From Haloferula rosea (lineage in GTDB: Bacteria > Verrucomicrobiota > Verrucomicrobiia > Verrucomicrobiales > Akkermansiaceae), in NCBI RefSeq assembly GCF_016595525.1, contig NZ_JAENII010000002.1:1-64000 (forward strand): a stretch of DNA of 64,000 nucleotides. Reading direction: 5' to 3'. The notes beneath the pieces are model-generated. The model did not search any database. It was not told where the DNA came from and saw only the letters and a list, made by a program, of their open reading frames with translations. Shown in pieces: positions 28,357 through 36,669 of the stretch (position 1 is the stretch's first letter; every line of letters starts with the position of its first letter). The position numbers and the translations under genes are program-made.

Positions 28357-30585
28357 CTAACGGACGAGCGTGAGTTGTGCCGGCGCGGCTTGGAAGGTCT
28401 TGCCGTCGGAGCACCGGATCTCAATGGGCTCGGAGCCGAAGTTGTAGGCCGCGTAGGTCTTGCGGCCGTCCTTGATGAAGACATTCAGGTAGGGGTGGTC
28501 CGACATCACGGAGGCATCGAGTGTGCCCAGCTCATTGAGGGTATGGATCCAGTGGGACATGAATGCATGGGTGTTTCCGCCCTCGAGTTTGCAGTCCGGA
28601 TGGTCGCGAAGGTGGTCGGCGGCCATCTTCGGGTCGCTCAGTGCGTTGAACATGACGACGAGATCCCCCCAGCCGGTATTGTAGTCATCGCGTCCGGGCC
28701 GTTTCTCGACGATGCGGTCATGGTTCCTCTTCACGTAGTCCGGGTGGCGTCCCATGTAGATGGATGCCGGGGTGAATGGGAGCCAGTTGATGCCGTGGAT
28801 GCAGTCGATGTCTCCGGAGAACCAGGTGGCGAATGCTCCCTTGCCGCCCCAGACCATGCCGAGAGCGACTTGCGGGAATGATTCAGGGAAGGTGGTGTCC
28901 GACACGTCGAACCAGTATTCCTCCACGGCGGTGCGTTCGATGTTGTAGAGCGAAAGCCCGAGGTCGCGGATGGTGTCGTTGCCAGTGACTTCCCCCCAGA
29001 GGGTGAGCCCATACCAGGCGTTCATCGATTCGGAGGATGACTCCTGGTTGTTTCCATCCGCGAAGTCCGCGTGCCCCGAAGCCCAGGAGTGTCCGGCATA
29101 GGGGTCGAAGCAGCGGATGTAGGGAAACATGGGGTCGTTCCGGTCGGGGGAGGCGATGTCGCGGATCAGGAGTTCCACCATGGGGCCCCACTTCCGGGCC
29201 CATGCAGGATCCCTCCGGGCGACCTCGGCGGCAGCCCGGATGAAGTATCCATAGTGGAAGTGGTGGTCGTTGAGTTGTTCGTCGCTGCCGTAGGACGGCT
29301 TGTTTCCGATCAGGGTGCCCCAACGGGAGTTGTAGTAGAAGAGGGGTGATTCTTCGCCGACGCCGGCGGTGAACCAGTTTTCCAGCCGGAGCTTGATCTC
29401 ATCCATGTAGGCGGTCTCGATCTCCTCTTCACCCATGGCTTCGGCAATGCCGCCCAGGGTCGCGAGTTTGCCGAGGTGCTTGCCTTCCCAGTAGGTGTCG
29501 CTGAAGGAGGGGCTGGTGGTCGGCTTGACTTGCACGAGGTAGGCGAGCATCTGCTCCCGGTCGGGGATGCCTTCCTTCGGGAAATGCGGGAGCACCCCCT
29601 GGATGGGAATGCGGGTGGTGAATGACTCGCCACGACCGAGTTTCATCGGGCCCCGGACGGATCGGTATCCGGAGTCGGTGACGGGAGTCTCCGTGTATTT
29701 CCACTGATGCGGGTAGAGCGCGAAGAAGGTGTCGGATCCCTTGCCTTCCATGGGCTCGATCACGAAACGGAAGTTGGATTCGACGTGCCCCTTCCGGATG
29801 CGGTGGTCGACGCGGGTGCTCACCACGTGGTGGTGGGCGACTTCCCGAAAGGCAGCGAGGGTTGCGGGTTGCTTGTCGGGAAGAAGGGCGACCGAAAAGT
29901 AATCGGACTTCGAGTGGTTGGTCAGTGTGGTGGGATCACTGAATTTCCATTGCGATTGGGTGGGGCCGAAGAGGGCGTAGTGGTTTCCTCGGATGGTCAC
30001 ACCGAGCACGGCCTCGCCTTCCTCGCCGGACCATACCTGGGGTTTGTCGGTGAATTTCACCGTGGGTGAGCCGCCCTGCTGACGACCGTAGATGAACGGA
30101 CTGCCGTGGCCGAAGCTGGTGGTGAGGCTGGCGTCTCCCTGTTCGAAGTGAGCGGTGATGAACCAATCCGAGCTGGCGGCCAGTTTGGCATCAGGAAACG
30201 CCTCGCCCTTCGAGTGTCCGATGATGAAGTCGCCCGTAGGGGTCACGCCTCCGCCCATGATGGCGGTTTCCGCGCCCACGATGCCTGCGCCTGGGTAGGT
30301 GACGGCGAGGCCTTGCTCATGGCAGACCATGGCCAGTGGGTGAGGGAAGAGGTTCTGGGAAAATGGTTTCCAGACCAACGAACTCCACCATTGGTTGGTC
30401 GGGGTGGGGCCCTTCAGTGACTCTACCTTGTGGATCCGGGTCGGAAGCGGCTTGCAGGAGGACGGGCGCTCGTCGGTATAGCTGCCAGCTCCAACGCTGA
30501 CCTCCTTGGCTGAAGCCAGAAGTGAGAGGAGGAGGGTGGTGGACCCGGTCAACCGGAGGATCTTGTTCAGGGAATGAAATTTCAT
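28357..30585 (-). CDS. Glycoside hydrolase family 81, endo-beta-1,3-glucanase
   Basis: 742 residues from the ATG at 30585, which is followed by a signal peptide (ILRLTGSTTLLLSLLASA); the open frame extends 113 codons upstream without support. GH81 features: TNQWWSSLVWKPFSQNLFPH near the N-terminus, LNDHHFHYGYFIRAAAEVAR (catalytic Asp region) and DGNNQESSSESMNAWYGLTL (catalytic Glu region), then an alpha/alpha-barrel rich in Trp and Gly. The enzyme would cleave laminarin or curdlan-type beta-1,3-glucans outside the cell. Monocistronic by spacing. Confidence 0.93.
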   Translation of the reverse strand: MKFHSLNKILRLTGSTTLLLSLLASAKEVSVGAGSYTDERPSSCKPLPTRIHKVESLKGPTPTNQWWSSLVWKPFSQNLFPHPLAMVCHEQGLAVTYPGAGIVGAETAIMGGGVTPTGDFIIGHSKGEAFPDAKLAASSDWFITAHFEQGDASLTTSFGHGSPFIYGRQQGGSPTVKFTDKPQVWSGEEGEAVLGVTIRGNHYALFGPTQSQWKFSDPTTLTNHSKSDYFSVALLPDKQPATLAAFREVAHHHVVSTRVDHRIRKGHVESNFRFVIEPMEGKGSDTFFALYPHQWKYTETPVTDSGYRSVRGPMKLGRGESFTTRIPIQGVLPHFPKEGIPDREQMLAYLVQVKPTTSPSFSDTYWEGKHLGKLATLGGIAEAMGEEEIETAYMDEIKLRLENWFTAGVGEESPLFYYNSRWGTLIGNKPSYGSDEQLNDHHFHYGYFIRAAAEVARRDPAWARKWGPMVELLIRDIASPDRNDPMFPYIRCFDPYAGHSWASGHADFADGNNQESSSESMNAWYGLTLWGEVTGNDTIRDLGLSLYNIERTAVEEYWFDVSDTTFPESFPQVALGMVWGGKGAFATWFSGDIDCIHGINWLPFTPASIYMGRHPDYVKRNHDRIVEKRPGRDDYNTGWGDLVVMFNALSDPKMAADHLRDHPDCKLEGGNTHAFMSHWIHTLNELGTLDASVMSDHPYLNVFIKDGRKTYAAYNFGSEPIEIRCSDGKTFQAAPAQLTLVR

Positions 30586-30719
30586 GGGGGAGAGAGCTGA
30601 ATGGAAGCCGATGAGGCAAGGTCGACCGCAATCGATGCCCGCCGCGGACGCTGGCAGTGATCCCAGCAGGGGGGAACCCTCTATATGGGTTTCCTTGGTG
30701 CGGTGGAGTGGGGAATGGC

Positions 30720-31016
30720 TCAGTCTGATCCCAGCTTGGTAATCCTGGCTGAGCGCTGGCATTCCGGGCAATGGAAGACCCTCCAGCTGTTTCCGTCTGG
30801 ATCGTGAAGGTCGGGCCGTCGTTGAAGCTTGTTCATCCCGCAGTTCGGCCGGGATGGGCGTGCCATCGTGGCCCGCCAAATCAACCACCCCATGACGAAG
30901 AGTCCGAGGCCACCGCCGACCCAAGCGGATACGGAGTGGAAGGCTTCGGATTCGATGACATGAGCAATGCCCGCATAGATCAGACCGATCATGATCGCTG
31001 CCAGCGCCACCATCAT
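30720..31016 (-). CDS. Small two-helix membrane protein with Cys-rich C-terminus
   Basis: 98 residues from the ATG at 31016 (another ATG is one codon later). Two membrane helices (~1-20 and ~29-48) are followed by a tail with C at NCGMN and an FHCPECQRS zinc-ribbon-like pair. The upstream part of the open frame overlaps dnaE2 and was discarded. It is 79 bases downstream of the dnaE2 stop on the same strand, so it could be the last gene of that operon. No family recognised. Confidence 0.55.
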   Translation of the reverse strand: MMVALAAIMIGLIYAGIAHVIESEAFHSVSAWVGGGLGLFVMGWLIWRATMARPSRPNCGMNKLQRRPDLHDPDGNSWRVFHCPECQRSARITKLGSD

Positions 31017-31095
31017 GGTGTGCCTGTGGAATCCAGGGTGCGAGTTGATGAGCTGGTATATGGAGGGGGGAATTCTGGCAAGCGAAGGCCGGCGG

Positions 31096-34000
31096 TCAGT
31101 GGAAGTCGTGGGAGGGGGCTGGGGTGGTATGGTCGCTGCCGGGAAGGGGTTCGATGTGGGTGATGTAGACGGTGGGCTGGTTGCCTTCGGAGATCTGCAG
31201 CCGGCCATGACAGAGGAGGAAGGGCTCGGTGGTGATGGTGAGCTTGTGCTGCTGGAAGGTGTCGCGGGGGACGAAGAGGTTGGCGATGCCGGTTTCGTCT
31301 TCGAGGGAGATGAAGCAGTGGCCTTTGGCGGTGGACGGGCGCTGGCGGCAGATGACCATGCCGGCGACGCTGATCGGGGTGCCGTGGCGAAGGTGGTGGA
31401 GGTCGGTGGCCGCCTTCGGCGGAGTGGAAAGTAAAAAGTGGGAAGTAGAAAGTGATGATTGGTGGTGATTGGCGCCGGGGGTGGGGGGCTCGGGTTGGAG
31501 AGGGGCTTGGGGGCTGGGGCTGGCTTCCTCTTTCGCCGACGCTACGGCGGACAGGGATGCTCGTGGTCCGGTGGGTGCGGGGTGGGGAATTGCTTGGGTT
31601 ATGGGGCGAGCTGAAGCTCGCGGTCCGGTGGGTGCGGGGTGGGGAGCGGCTTGGAAAGCCGCGCTCCATGATTTTCGCCAGAGGGCCATCGGATGGGGGC
31701 CGGTGGTGGATCCGGTGAGGGTGAGGTCGGTGGCGAGGCGTTCTGAATCGGACATGGGGGGGAGGGGGCCGCCTACGGCGGAGTGATGAGTGGAAAGTGG
31801 AAAGTGAGAAGTGGAGGAAGGTGTCGCTTTGCGACGGGGGGAGGGGCGCTCGGGTTCCGGGGTGCGACTGGAGTCGTGCGGTCCAATCGGCTCGGGTTGT
31901 GAAGCGGGTTGGAAACCCGCGCTCCATAGGTCGTCGTGGAGGGGGAGTTCGGATTGCCAGAGGGCGTGGCGGCGGTGCTCGATTTCGGGAAGGGGATTGA
32001 GGGCACCGGAGGCGGCGAGGAGGCGGCGTTCCTTGTCGTTGGGCTGGACGCGGCGGAGGAAGTCGGGGAGGGATTCGAAGGGGGCTTCGTTTCGCTCGTG
32101 GACGATGCGCTGGGCGGTGGATTTTTTGAGGCCTTTGAGGCGGTGGAGGCCGAGGCGGAGGTAAGACGGGGGCTGTGGAGTTTTTTCACCGCCAAGACGC
32201 GAAGGACGCAAAGTTTTTTGAGGTTGTTTTTCTGGGCTTTTGATTTCCGGGTCCTCGACGGTGGTTTGGTAACTACTATGAACGACGGAGATGGGTCGGG
32301 TGCGGACGCGGTGGCGTTTGGCGTCTTCGAGCAGGGTGTTGACGGAGTAGAAGCCCATCGGTTGGTTGTTGATGAGGCCGCAATAGAATTCGGCGGGGTG
32401 GTGGACCTTCAACCAGCAGGACAGGTAGGCGATGAGGGCGAAGGAGATGGCGTGGGATTCGGGGAAACCGTAGAGGGCGAAGGAGCCGATGGACTGGATG
32501 ACCTTCTGCTGGGTGGGCGCGGGGATGTTTTTTGCGGTCATGCGCTGTTGGAGTTTGTGGGCGACTTTCTCCATTTTTTCATCGGCGCGCTTGAAGGCCA
32601 TGGCGCGACGGAGTTCATCGGCCTCGGCGCCGGTGAAGTCGGCGAGGGTCATGGCCATGCGCAGGACCTGCTCCTGGAAGAGGGGGACGCCGAGGGTGCG
32701 CTCGAGAATGGGGGCGAGATCGGGATGGATGAGGTCGACGGGTTCGCGACCGTTGCGCCGGTTGAGGTAAGGGTGAACAAGGTCGCCGACGATGGGGCCG
32801 GGTCGGATGATGGCGACTTCGATGGCGAGGTCATAGAAGGTCTGGGGGCGCATGATGGGCAGGGTGGCCATCTGGGCGCGGGACTCGACCTGGAAGGTGC
32901 CGATGGTGTCGGCGCGGCAAAGCATGTCGAAGACGGCGGGGTCGTTCTTGGGGATGGTGGCGGGGTCGATGGGGTGGCCGCGTTTCTCGCAGAGGTACAG
33001 GGCGTCCTCGATGGCGGCGAGCATGCCGAGGCCGAGCAGGTCGACTTTGACGATGCCGAGGTCCTCACAGTCGTCCTTGTCCCACTGGACGATGGTGCGT
33101 CCGGGCATGGTGGCGGGTTGGAGTGGGACGATGTGGTCGAGTCCGCGGTCGCAGATGATCATGCCGCCGGAGTGCTGGCCGAGGTGGCGTGGCATGGTGA
33201 GGACGGACTGGTAGAGGTGCAGGAGGGCGGGGAGGCGTGGATGGGTTCCGGGGATGCCGGCTTTGATGAAGACGTTGGTGAGGGCCTGCTGCGCAGGAGT
33301 GCTGAGTGTTGGGTAAAAAGTAGAAAGTGGAAAAGGAGTCGGTTTAGGCGCTGCCGGTATCGCTTGGCCTCTGACGCCTGACCCTTTTGCTTGGGTTGGG
33401 GGCTGGGGTTGCGTTCCTTCGCCGGGGCTTCGGCGGGTTGGTGGGGGGGGAGCCGGAGCAGGATGCTCCGGCGACGGACTGGAGCGGGACGCTCCAGCCA
33501 CGGGGCCACCGCGGGAGAGTTCGGAGAAGCGGTCGGCGATGGCGGGAGGGAAACCGAGGACCTTGGACATTTCGCGGAAGGCGGAGCGGGGGCGGTAGGT
33601 GATGACGTTGGCGGTCATGGCGGCACCGCGTGGGCCGTATTTTTCGAAAACGTGCTGGATGACGAGTTCGCGTCGGTCGCCGGAGGGGAAGTCGATGTCG
33701 ATGTCCGGCCAGGAGCGTCGGTTCTCGGAAAGGAAGCGCTCGAAGAGGAGGCCGCCGCCGACGGGGTCGACATTGGTGATGCCGAGGGCGTAGCAGACGG
33801 CGGAGTTGGCGGCGGATCCGCGGCCTTGGCAGAAGATGCCGTGGGCTTTGGCGAATTCCATGATCTCGTGGACGATGAGGAAGTAGCCGGGGAAGCCGAG
33901 TTTGTGGATCAGGTGGAATTCGTGTTCGAGCTGGGTTTTGACTTTTCTACTAATGCTGCCGTAGCGGCGGTGGGCGCCGGCGTAGGTGAGGCGCCGGAGG

Positions 34001-34917
34001 CGGGTGGTCTGCTCTCCGAGGGTGAGGGGGAATCCGTCGGGGGCATGGGCATCGGGGAAGCGGTAGCCGAGGTTCTCGAGGGTGAATTCCAGCCGGTCGG
34101 TGACGCGCTGGACATTGGTGAGGGCCTCGGGGAGGTCGGCAAAGAGGTCGCGCATTTGCCGGGGGGACTTCAGGTGACGTTCGCCATTGGGGGCGAGCAG
34201 GGCGCCGGCCTGATCAAGGGTGGTGTGGTGGCGAAGGCAGGTGAAGGCGTCGCAAAGCAGGCGGTCGGCCTTGGTGGCGTGGAGGGGGGAGTTGGTGGCG
34301 AGAAGGGGGAGCTTCAGATGGTGGGCGAGCTCGATGAGCAATCGGTTGATGCGGGCATCGTCCCGCAGGTGATGACGGGTGAGCTGGATGTAGAGGTTGT
34401 CGTGACCGAAGCGCTCGATGAGGAGGCGTGTGAAGTCCTCGGCTTCCTGTCTTTTTCCCTGGAGGAGAAGTCGGGAGAGGTGGAAGTCGCGGTCGCCGGT
34501 GAGGGCGATCACTCCGTGATCGAATTTCCAATTTTCAATGTTCCAATGATCAATGAGGAGTGTCGCTTTGTGAGGGGGAGAGAGAGCAGGAGCGAGACGC
34601 TCCTTACACGGACTGGAGCGAGACGCTCCAGCCACGGTGGTGAGGTGCTGGCAGAGGTGGGCGTAGCCGGTGCGGGTGGTGGCGAGGGAGCTGACGAGTG
34701 GGGTGCCTTCATGGGATTCCAAGGTGGTGCCGACGAGGGCGCGGATGCCATGCTGACGAGCGGCGGCATGGGCGCGTGGGCTGCCTTGGAAACCGAGATG
34801 ATCGCAGAGGGCGATGGCTGGATAGCCAAGTTCGGCCGCTCGGGCGACGAGGGTTTCAGGTTGGCTGGCTCCGCGCAGGAAGGAGAAGGCGGAACGTGCA
34901 TGGAGTTCGGAGAACAA
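31096..34917 (-). CDS. dnaE2: Error-prone DNA polymerase III alpha subunit, DnaE2, enlarged by in-frame repeat inserts
   Basis: 1273 residues. N-terminal PHP domain (FSELHARSAFSFLRGASQPE), polymerase palm with PDIDIDF (Asp405, 407, 409), the FALYGFPESHAISFALIAYL helix-hairpin-helix region and a C-terminal OB fold (ISVAGMVICRQRP) identify DnaE2, which extends damaged primer ends together with ImuB during SOS mutagenesis. The usual length is about 1000-1080. Five Pro/Ser/Thr-rich stretches (residues ~95-132, 471-541, 890-917, 998-1050, 1083-1170) interrupt conserved sequence without breaking the frame; removing them leaves ~995 residues. It is third in imuA-imuB-dnaE2. Whether the enlarged protein is active cannot be told. 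Confidence 0.95.
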   Translation of the reverse strand: MFSELHARSAFSFLRGASQPETLVARAAELGYPAIALCDHLGFQGSPRAHAAARQHGIRALVGTTLESHEGTPLVSSLATTRTGYAHLCQHLTTVAGASRSSPCKERLAPALSPPHKATLLIDHWNIENWKFDHGVIALTGDRDFHLSRLLLQGKRQEAEDFTRLLIERFGHDNLYIQLTRHHLRDDARINRLLIELAHHLKLPLLATNSPLHATKADRLLCDAFTCLRHHTTLDQAGALLAPNGERHLKSPRQMRDLFADLPEALTNVQRVTDRLEFTLENLGYRFPDAHAPDGFPLTLGEQTTRLRRLTYAGAHRRYGSISRKVKTQLEHEFHLIHKLGFPGYFLIVHEIMEFAKAHGIFCQGRGSAANSAVCYALGITNVDPVGGGLLFERFLSENRRSWPDIDIDFPSGDRRELVIQHVFEKYGPRGAAMTANVITYRPRSAFREMSKVLGFPPAIADRFSELSRGGPVAGASRSSPSPEHPAPAPPPPTRRSPGEGTQPQPPTQAKGSGVRGQAIPAAPKPTPFPLSTFYPTLSTPAQQALTNVFIKAGIPGTHPRLPALLHLYQSVLTMPRHLGQHSGGMIICDRGLDHIVPLQPATMPGRTIVQWDKDDCEDLGIVKVDLLGLGMLAAIEDALYLCEKRGHPIDPATIPKNDPAVFDMLCRADTIGTFQVESRAQMATLPIMRPQTFYDLAIEVAIIRPGPIVGDLVHPYLNRRNGREPVDLIHPDLAPILERTLGVPLFQEQVLRMAMTLADFTGAEADELRRAMAFKRADEKMEKVAHKLQQRMTAKNIPAPTQQKVIQSIGSFALYGFPESHAISFALIAYLSCWLKVHHPAEFYCGLINNQPMGFYSVNTLLEDAKRHRVRTRPISVVHSSYQTTVEDPEIKSPEKQPQKTLRPSRLGGEKTPQPPSYLRLGLHRLKGLKKSTAQRIVHERNEAPFESLPDFLRRVQPNDKERRLLAASGALNPLPEIEHRRHALWQSELPLHDDLWSAGFQPASQPEPIGPHDSSRTPEPERPSPRRKATPSSTSHFPLSTHHSAVGGPLPPMSDSERLATDLTLTGSTTGPHPMALWRKSWSAAFQAAPHPAPTGPRASARPITQAIPHPAPTGPRASLSAVASAKEEASPSPQAPLQPEPPTPGANHHQSSLSTSHFLLSTPPKAATDLHHLRHGTPISVAGMVICRQRPSTAKGHCFISLEDETGIANLFVPRDTFQQHKLTITTEPFLLCHGRLQISEGNQPTVYITHIEPLPGSDHTTPAPSHDFH
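31408..31671 (-). repeat. In-frame repeat insert 5 in dnaE2 (residues ~1083-1170)
   Basis: Holds several plus-strand elements: hairpin GCGGCTT-GGA-AAGCCGC (31646-31662), two identical 24-base copies starting GGTCCGGTGGGTGCGG (31565-31588 and 31622-31645), hairpin GCGAGC-TGAA-GCTCGC between them, and hairpin CCGCC-TTC-GGCGG (31410-31422) followed by GAGTGGAAAGT and AAAGTGGGAAGT tracts. The encoded peptide is Pro/Ala/Ser-rich and unlike DnaE2. Boundaries are estimated from where DnaE2-like sequence stops and resumes. Confidence 0.75.
31768..31926 (-). repeat. In-frame repeat insert 4 in dnaE2 (residues ~998-1050)
   Basis: Contains hairpin CCGCC-TAC-GGCGG (31769-31781) followed by GAGTGATGAGTGGAAAGTGG and further AAAGTGAGAAGT units, and at the other end GCGGGTT-GGA-AACCCGC (31904-31920) followed by GCTCC. 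Both are variants of elements in insert 5, with paired base changes that keep the stems. The insert lies between the helical C-terminal part and the OB fold region of DnaE2. Confidence 0.75.
32167..32250 (-). repeat. In-frame repeat insert 3 in dnaE2 (residues ~890-917)
   Basis: Contains CACCGCCAAGACGCGAAGG followed by ACGCAAAG on the plus strand (32187-32213), flanked by T-runs. From memory this sequence is a common intergenic repeat in environmental bacterial genomes. It is read here as a Lys/Pro/Gln-rich loop just before the conserved LRLGLHRLKGL segment. Confidence 0.65.
33295..33507 (-). repeat. In-frame repeat insert 2 in dnaE2 (residues ~471-541)
   Basis: Begins (plus strand) near CCTGC-TGC-GCAGG (33285-33297) followed by GAGTG and AAAAAGTAGAAAGTGG tracts, and ends with GCCGGAGCA-GGA-TGCTCCGGC and GACTGGAGCGGGACGCTCC (33477-33495) followed by AGCCACGG. 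The last element is the same as one in insert 1 with one difference in 27 bases and is read in the same frame (VAGASRSS). Confidence 0.75.
34522..34635 (-). repeat. In-frame repeat insert 1 in dnaE2 PHP domain (residues ~95-132)
   Basis: Two copies of GGAGCG-AGA-CGCTCC (34589-34603 and 34615-34629), the second inside GACTGGAGCGAGACGCTCC plus AGCCACGG, are followed on the other side by an AT-rich stretch (TTCCAATTTTCAATGTTCC) read as WNIENWKF. The insert separates TGYAHLCQHLTTVA from GVIALTGDRDFHLSRLL, which are contiguous in ordinary DnaE2. Confidence 0.75.
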
Positions 34918-35031
34918 GGGAGATTTGGAATTTGAACTGCGGAGGGCGTGGGGATTGCGGGAGCGAAGTGGGGGAGAGGGAACTGCGAAAAGGGCGCTAA
35001 ATTTGCTGGGGTTGTGTGCTGGGGTTGTGAA

Positions 35032-35048
35032 GCGGCTTGGAAAGCCGC
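35032..35048. repeat. Intergenic copy of the GCGGCTT-GGA-AAGCCGC hairpin
   Basis: A perfect 7-bp stem with a GGA loop, followed by GCTCC, in the 204-base spacer between imuB and dnaE2. The same 17 bases occur at 31646-31662 inside dnaE2, and a stem-compensated variant at 31904-31920; all three share flanking GCTCC, and two share GGGTTGTGAA in front. Confidence 0.8.
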
Positions 35049-35121
35049 GCTCCTGATTTGACTGGCATCGCTTGGGCCGGGAGCCTTGGCCTCTGCCCCT
35101 GATGGAGTGCCTTGGTTTTTC

Positions 35122-36669
35122 TCACGAATAGCGGCCTTGGAGCTGCCAGGTTTTCGGTGGGTGGTGGGCGAGGCGAAGCAGGTGGCCGGAATCGAGTTGG
35201 AGGTCCCATTCCAGGTGCTGCCATTGCTTGTCGGGATTCCACCATTCGCCGGAGAGTGGAAACGGGCCGTGGAGGTGGGCGATCTGTCCTCGGTGAGGAC
35301 CGGTCAGCAGGGCCAGGGGGTGTGGGTGGCGTCCCCGTTTCTCACTGGCGACGGCGACCTCTGGAGGAGGGCGGAAGCGCTGGAGCGGTAGACTGAAGTG
35401 GTCTGTGGAAAAGTGAGCGGGAGGGGGACTGGGACGTTGGAAGAGGGACTGGGGTGGTGTGAGGTCGAAGCTGTCCGGTCGGTGCGTGAAATGGGGGCGG
35501 GGGAAGCCGATGTGATCTTCGCCGAGAAGGGCGGCGAGGCGTACGAGTGTGTCGGCAAGCCGGTGAGGTTGGCGGACGCCACGCTCGAAGAGATCGTGCT
35601 GGCCGCTGGGGGGCTCACAGGGGGTGAGGCTGATTTCCAGGCCGGTGACGGGGGCCCCGAGGGTGAGCTGCTCAAGATGGGTGGCGAGGGGGCGAAGAAG
35701 GACTTCGAGCGTGTTGCTGGGTTCAGGAAGCCGTACCCGGTAATGGTGTTCGGGGGGCTTCTCGAGAATCAGTTTCAAATGAACTTCAGAAATGAAGCGA
35801 TAGTTTGAATTGGCGCGGGAAACTAAAGTTTGAAGGATTCTCTTTGCTTTGAATATCAGTGATTCACAGTTCTCCAACGAATGTTCCAAGTGGATGCATG
35901 AAACAAAAGATTCCAAGGGTTTGAAGGTGTGAAGCAGTCGTTGTTGGTCTTGGAGGAGGAGGGCGTGGAGTTGGTGGATGGAGGGGCCGAGTCGTTCGCT
36001 GAGTTCCTTTCGTGGGAGGCGGGCGAGGTCGCCGAGGTGACGGATGCCCCAGGGCTCGAACAGTTCGATGGTGGCTGTGGGGATCTGGAGTGATGGCAGC
36101 TGCTGGATGAGTTGGAGAGGGAGGAGGTCGAGTTGATCGAGAAGGGGAAGCTCGGGGTGTCGGGGGGCTTTCCAGCGGAACTCGGGGCCGCGGTAGATGA
36201 GGGCGTGGCTGGTGGCTGGGGAGAGGGCGAAGAGGTGGGCGAGATCGGGAGTGGGGGCGGTGGCGAATTGGGCGGGGAGGCCGAGTGGGGGGAGTCGCGT
36301 GCGGGAGAGGGATTCGGTGGCTTGGGTGGAGGTCCGATGGAGGTCGAGGATGAGGGTGTCGGGGGTGGTGAGTTCGAAGTCGGGAGTCAGGGATTCGGTG
36401 AGGGTGAGGAGGTCGCGGAAGGCTTGGATTTCGGCCTCCGGGTCACGGGCGATGAGGGCGAGGTCGGGGCAGCGGGCAAGGGCTCGGGTGATGGAGAGTC
36501 CGGAGCGGACACCTTGGGCGGTGGCGCGTCGGTTCGGGTGGAGGATGTGGGGGGCTTGGTGCTGGTTTCGGGGTGATGAAACGGTGGCGCAGGGGGTCAG
36601 GCGGTTCTGCGGTTGGTGGCGCAGGATCGCTTCAAGGGGGAGGGCGGGAAGGTGGAGGGCGAGGAACAA
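35122..36669 (-). CDS. imuB: ImuB, catalytically inactive Y-family polymerase-like mutagenesis factor
   Basis: 515 residues from a TTG at 36669; family members begin with LxLALHLPxLPLEA, exactly what this start gives, while the longer open frame upstream reads through a simple repeat and imuA. The Y-family fold is visible (VRSGLSITRALARCPDLALI, WGIRHLGDLARLPRKELSERLG), but the acidic metal ligands near the N-terminus are missing, as is usual for ImuB. It acts as the hub linking ImuA, DnaE2 and the beta clamp in damage-induced mutagenesis. It lies 62 bases after imuA and 204 bases before dnaE2. Confidence 0.9.
   Translation of the reverse strand: MFLALHLPALPLEAILRHQPQNRLTPCATVSSPRNQHQAPHILHPNRRATAQGVRSGLSITRALARCPDLALIARDPEAEIQAFRDLLTLTESLTPDFELTTPDTLILDLHRTSTQATESLSRTRLPPLGLPAQFATAPTPDLAHLFALSPATSHALIYRGPEFRWKAPRHPELPLLDQLDLLPLQLIQQLPSLQIPTATIELFEPWGIRHLGDLARLPRKELSERLGPSIHQLHALLLQDQQRLLHTFKPLESFVSCIHLEHSLENCESLIFKAKRILQTLVSRANSNYRFISEVHLKLILEKPPEHHYRVRLPEPSNTLEVLLRPLATHLEQLTLGAPVTGLEISLTPCEPPSGQHDLFERGVRQPHRLADTLVRLAALLGEDHIGFPRPHFTHRPDSFDLTPPQSLFQRPSPPPAHFSTDHFSLPLQRFRPPPEVAVASEKRGRHPHPLALLTGPHRGQIAHLHGPFPLSGEWWNPDKQWQHLEWDLQLDSGHLLRLAHHPPKTWQLQGRYS

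Noticed and set aside
31096-34917. dnaE2 as a frameshifted or decayed pseudogene
   Set aside because: The frame stays open for 1273 codons with all catalytic motifs in order; the odd segments are in-frame inserts.
33391-34935. Long plus-strand open frame (514 aa) opposite dnaE2
   Set aside because: Glu/Gly/Val-rich shadow of the GC-rich antisense coding strand; no family pattern, while dnaE2 on the other strand is unmistakable.
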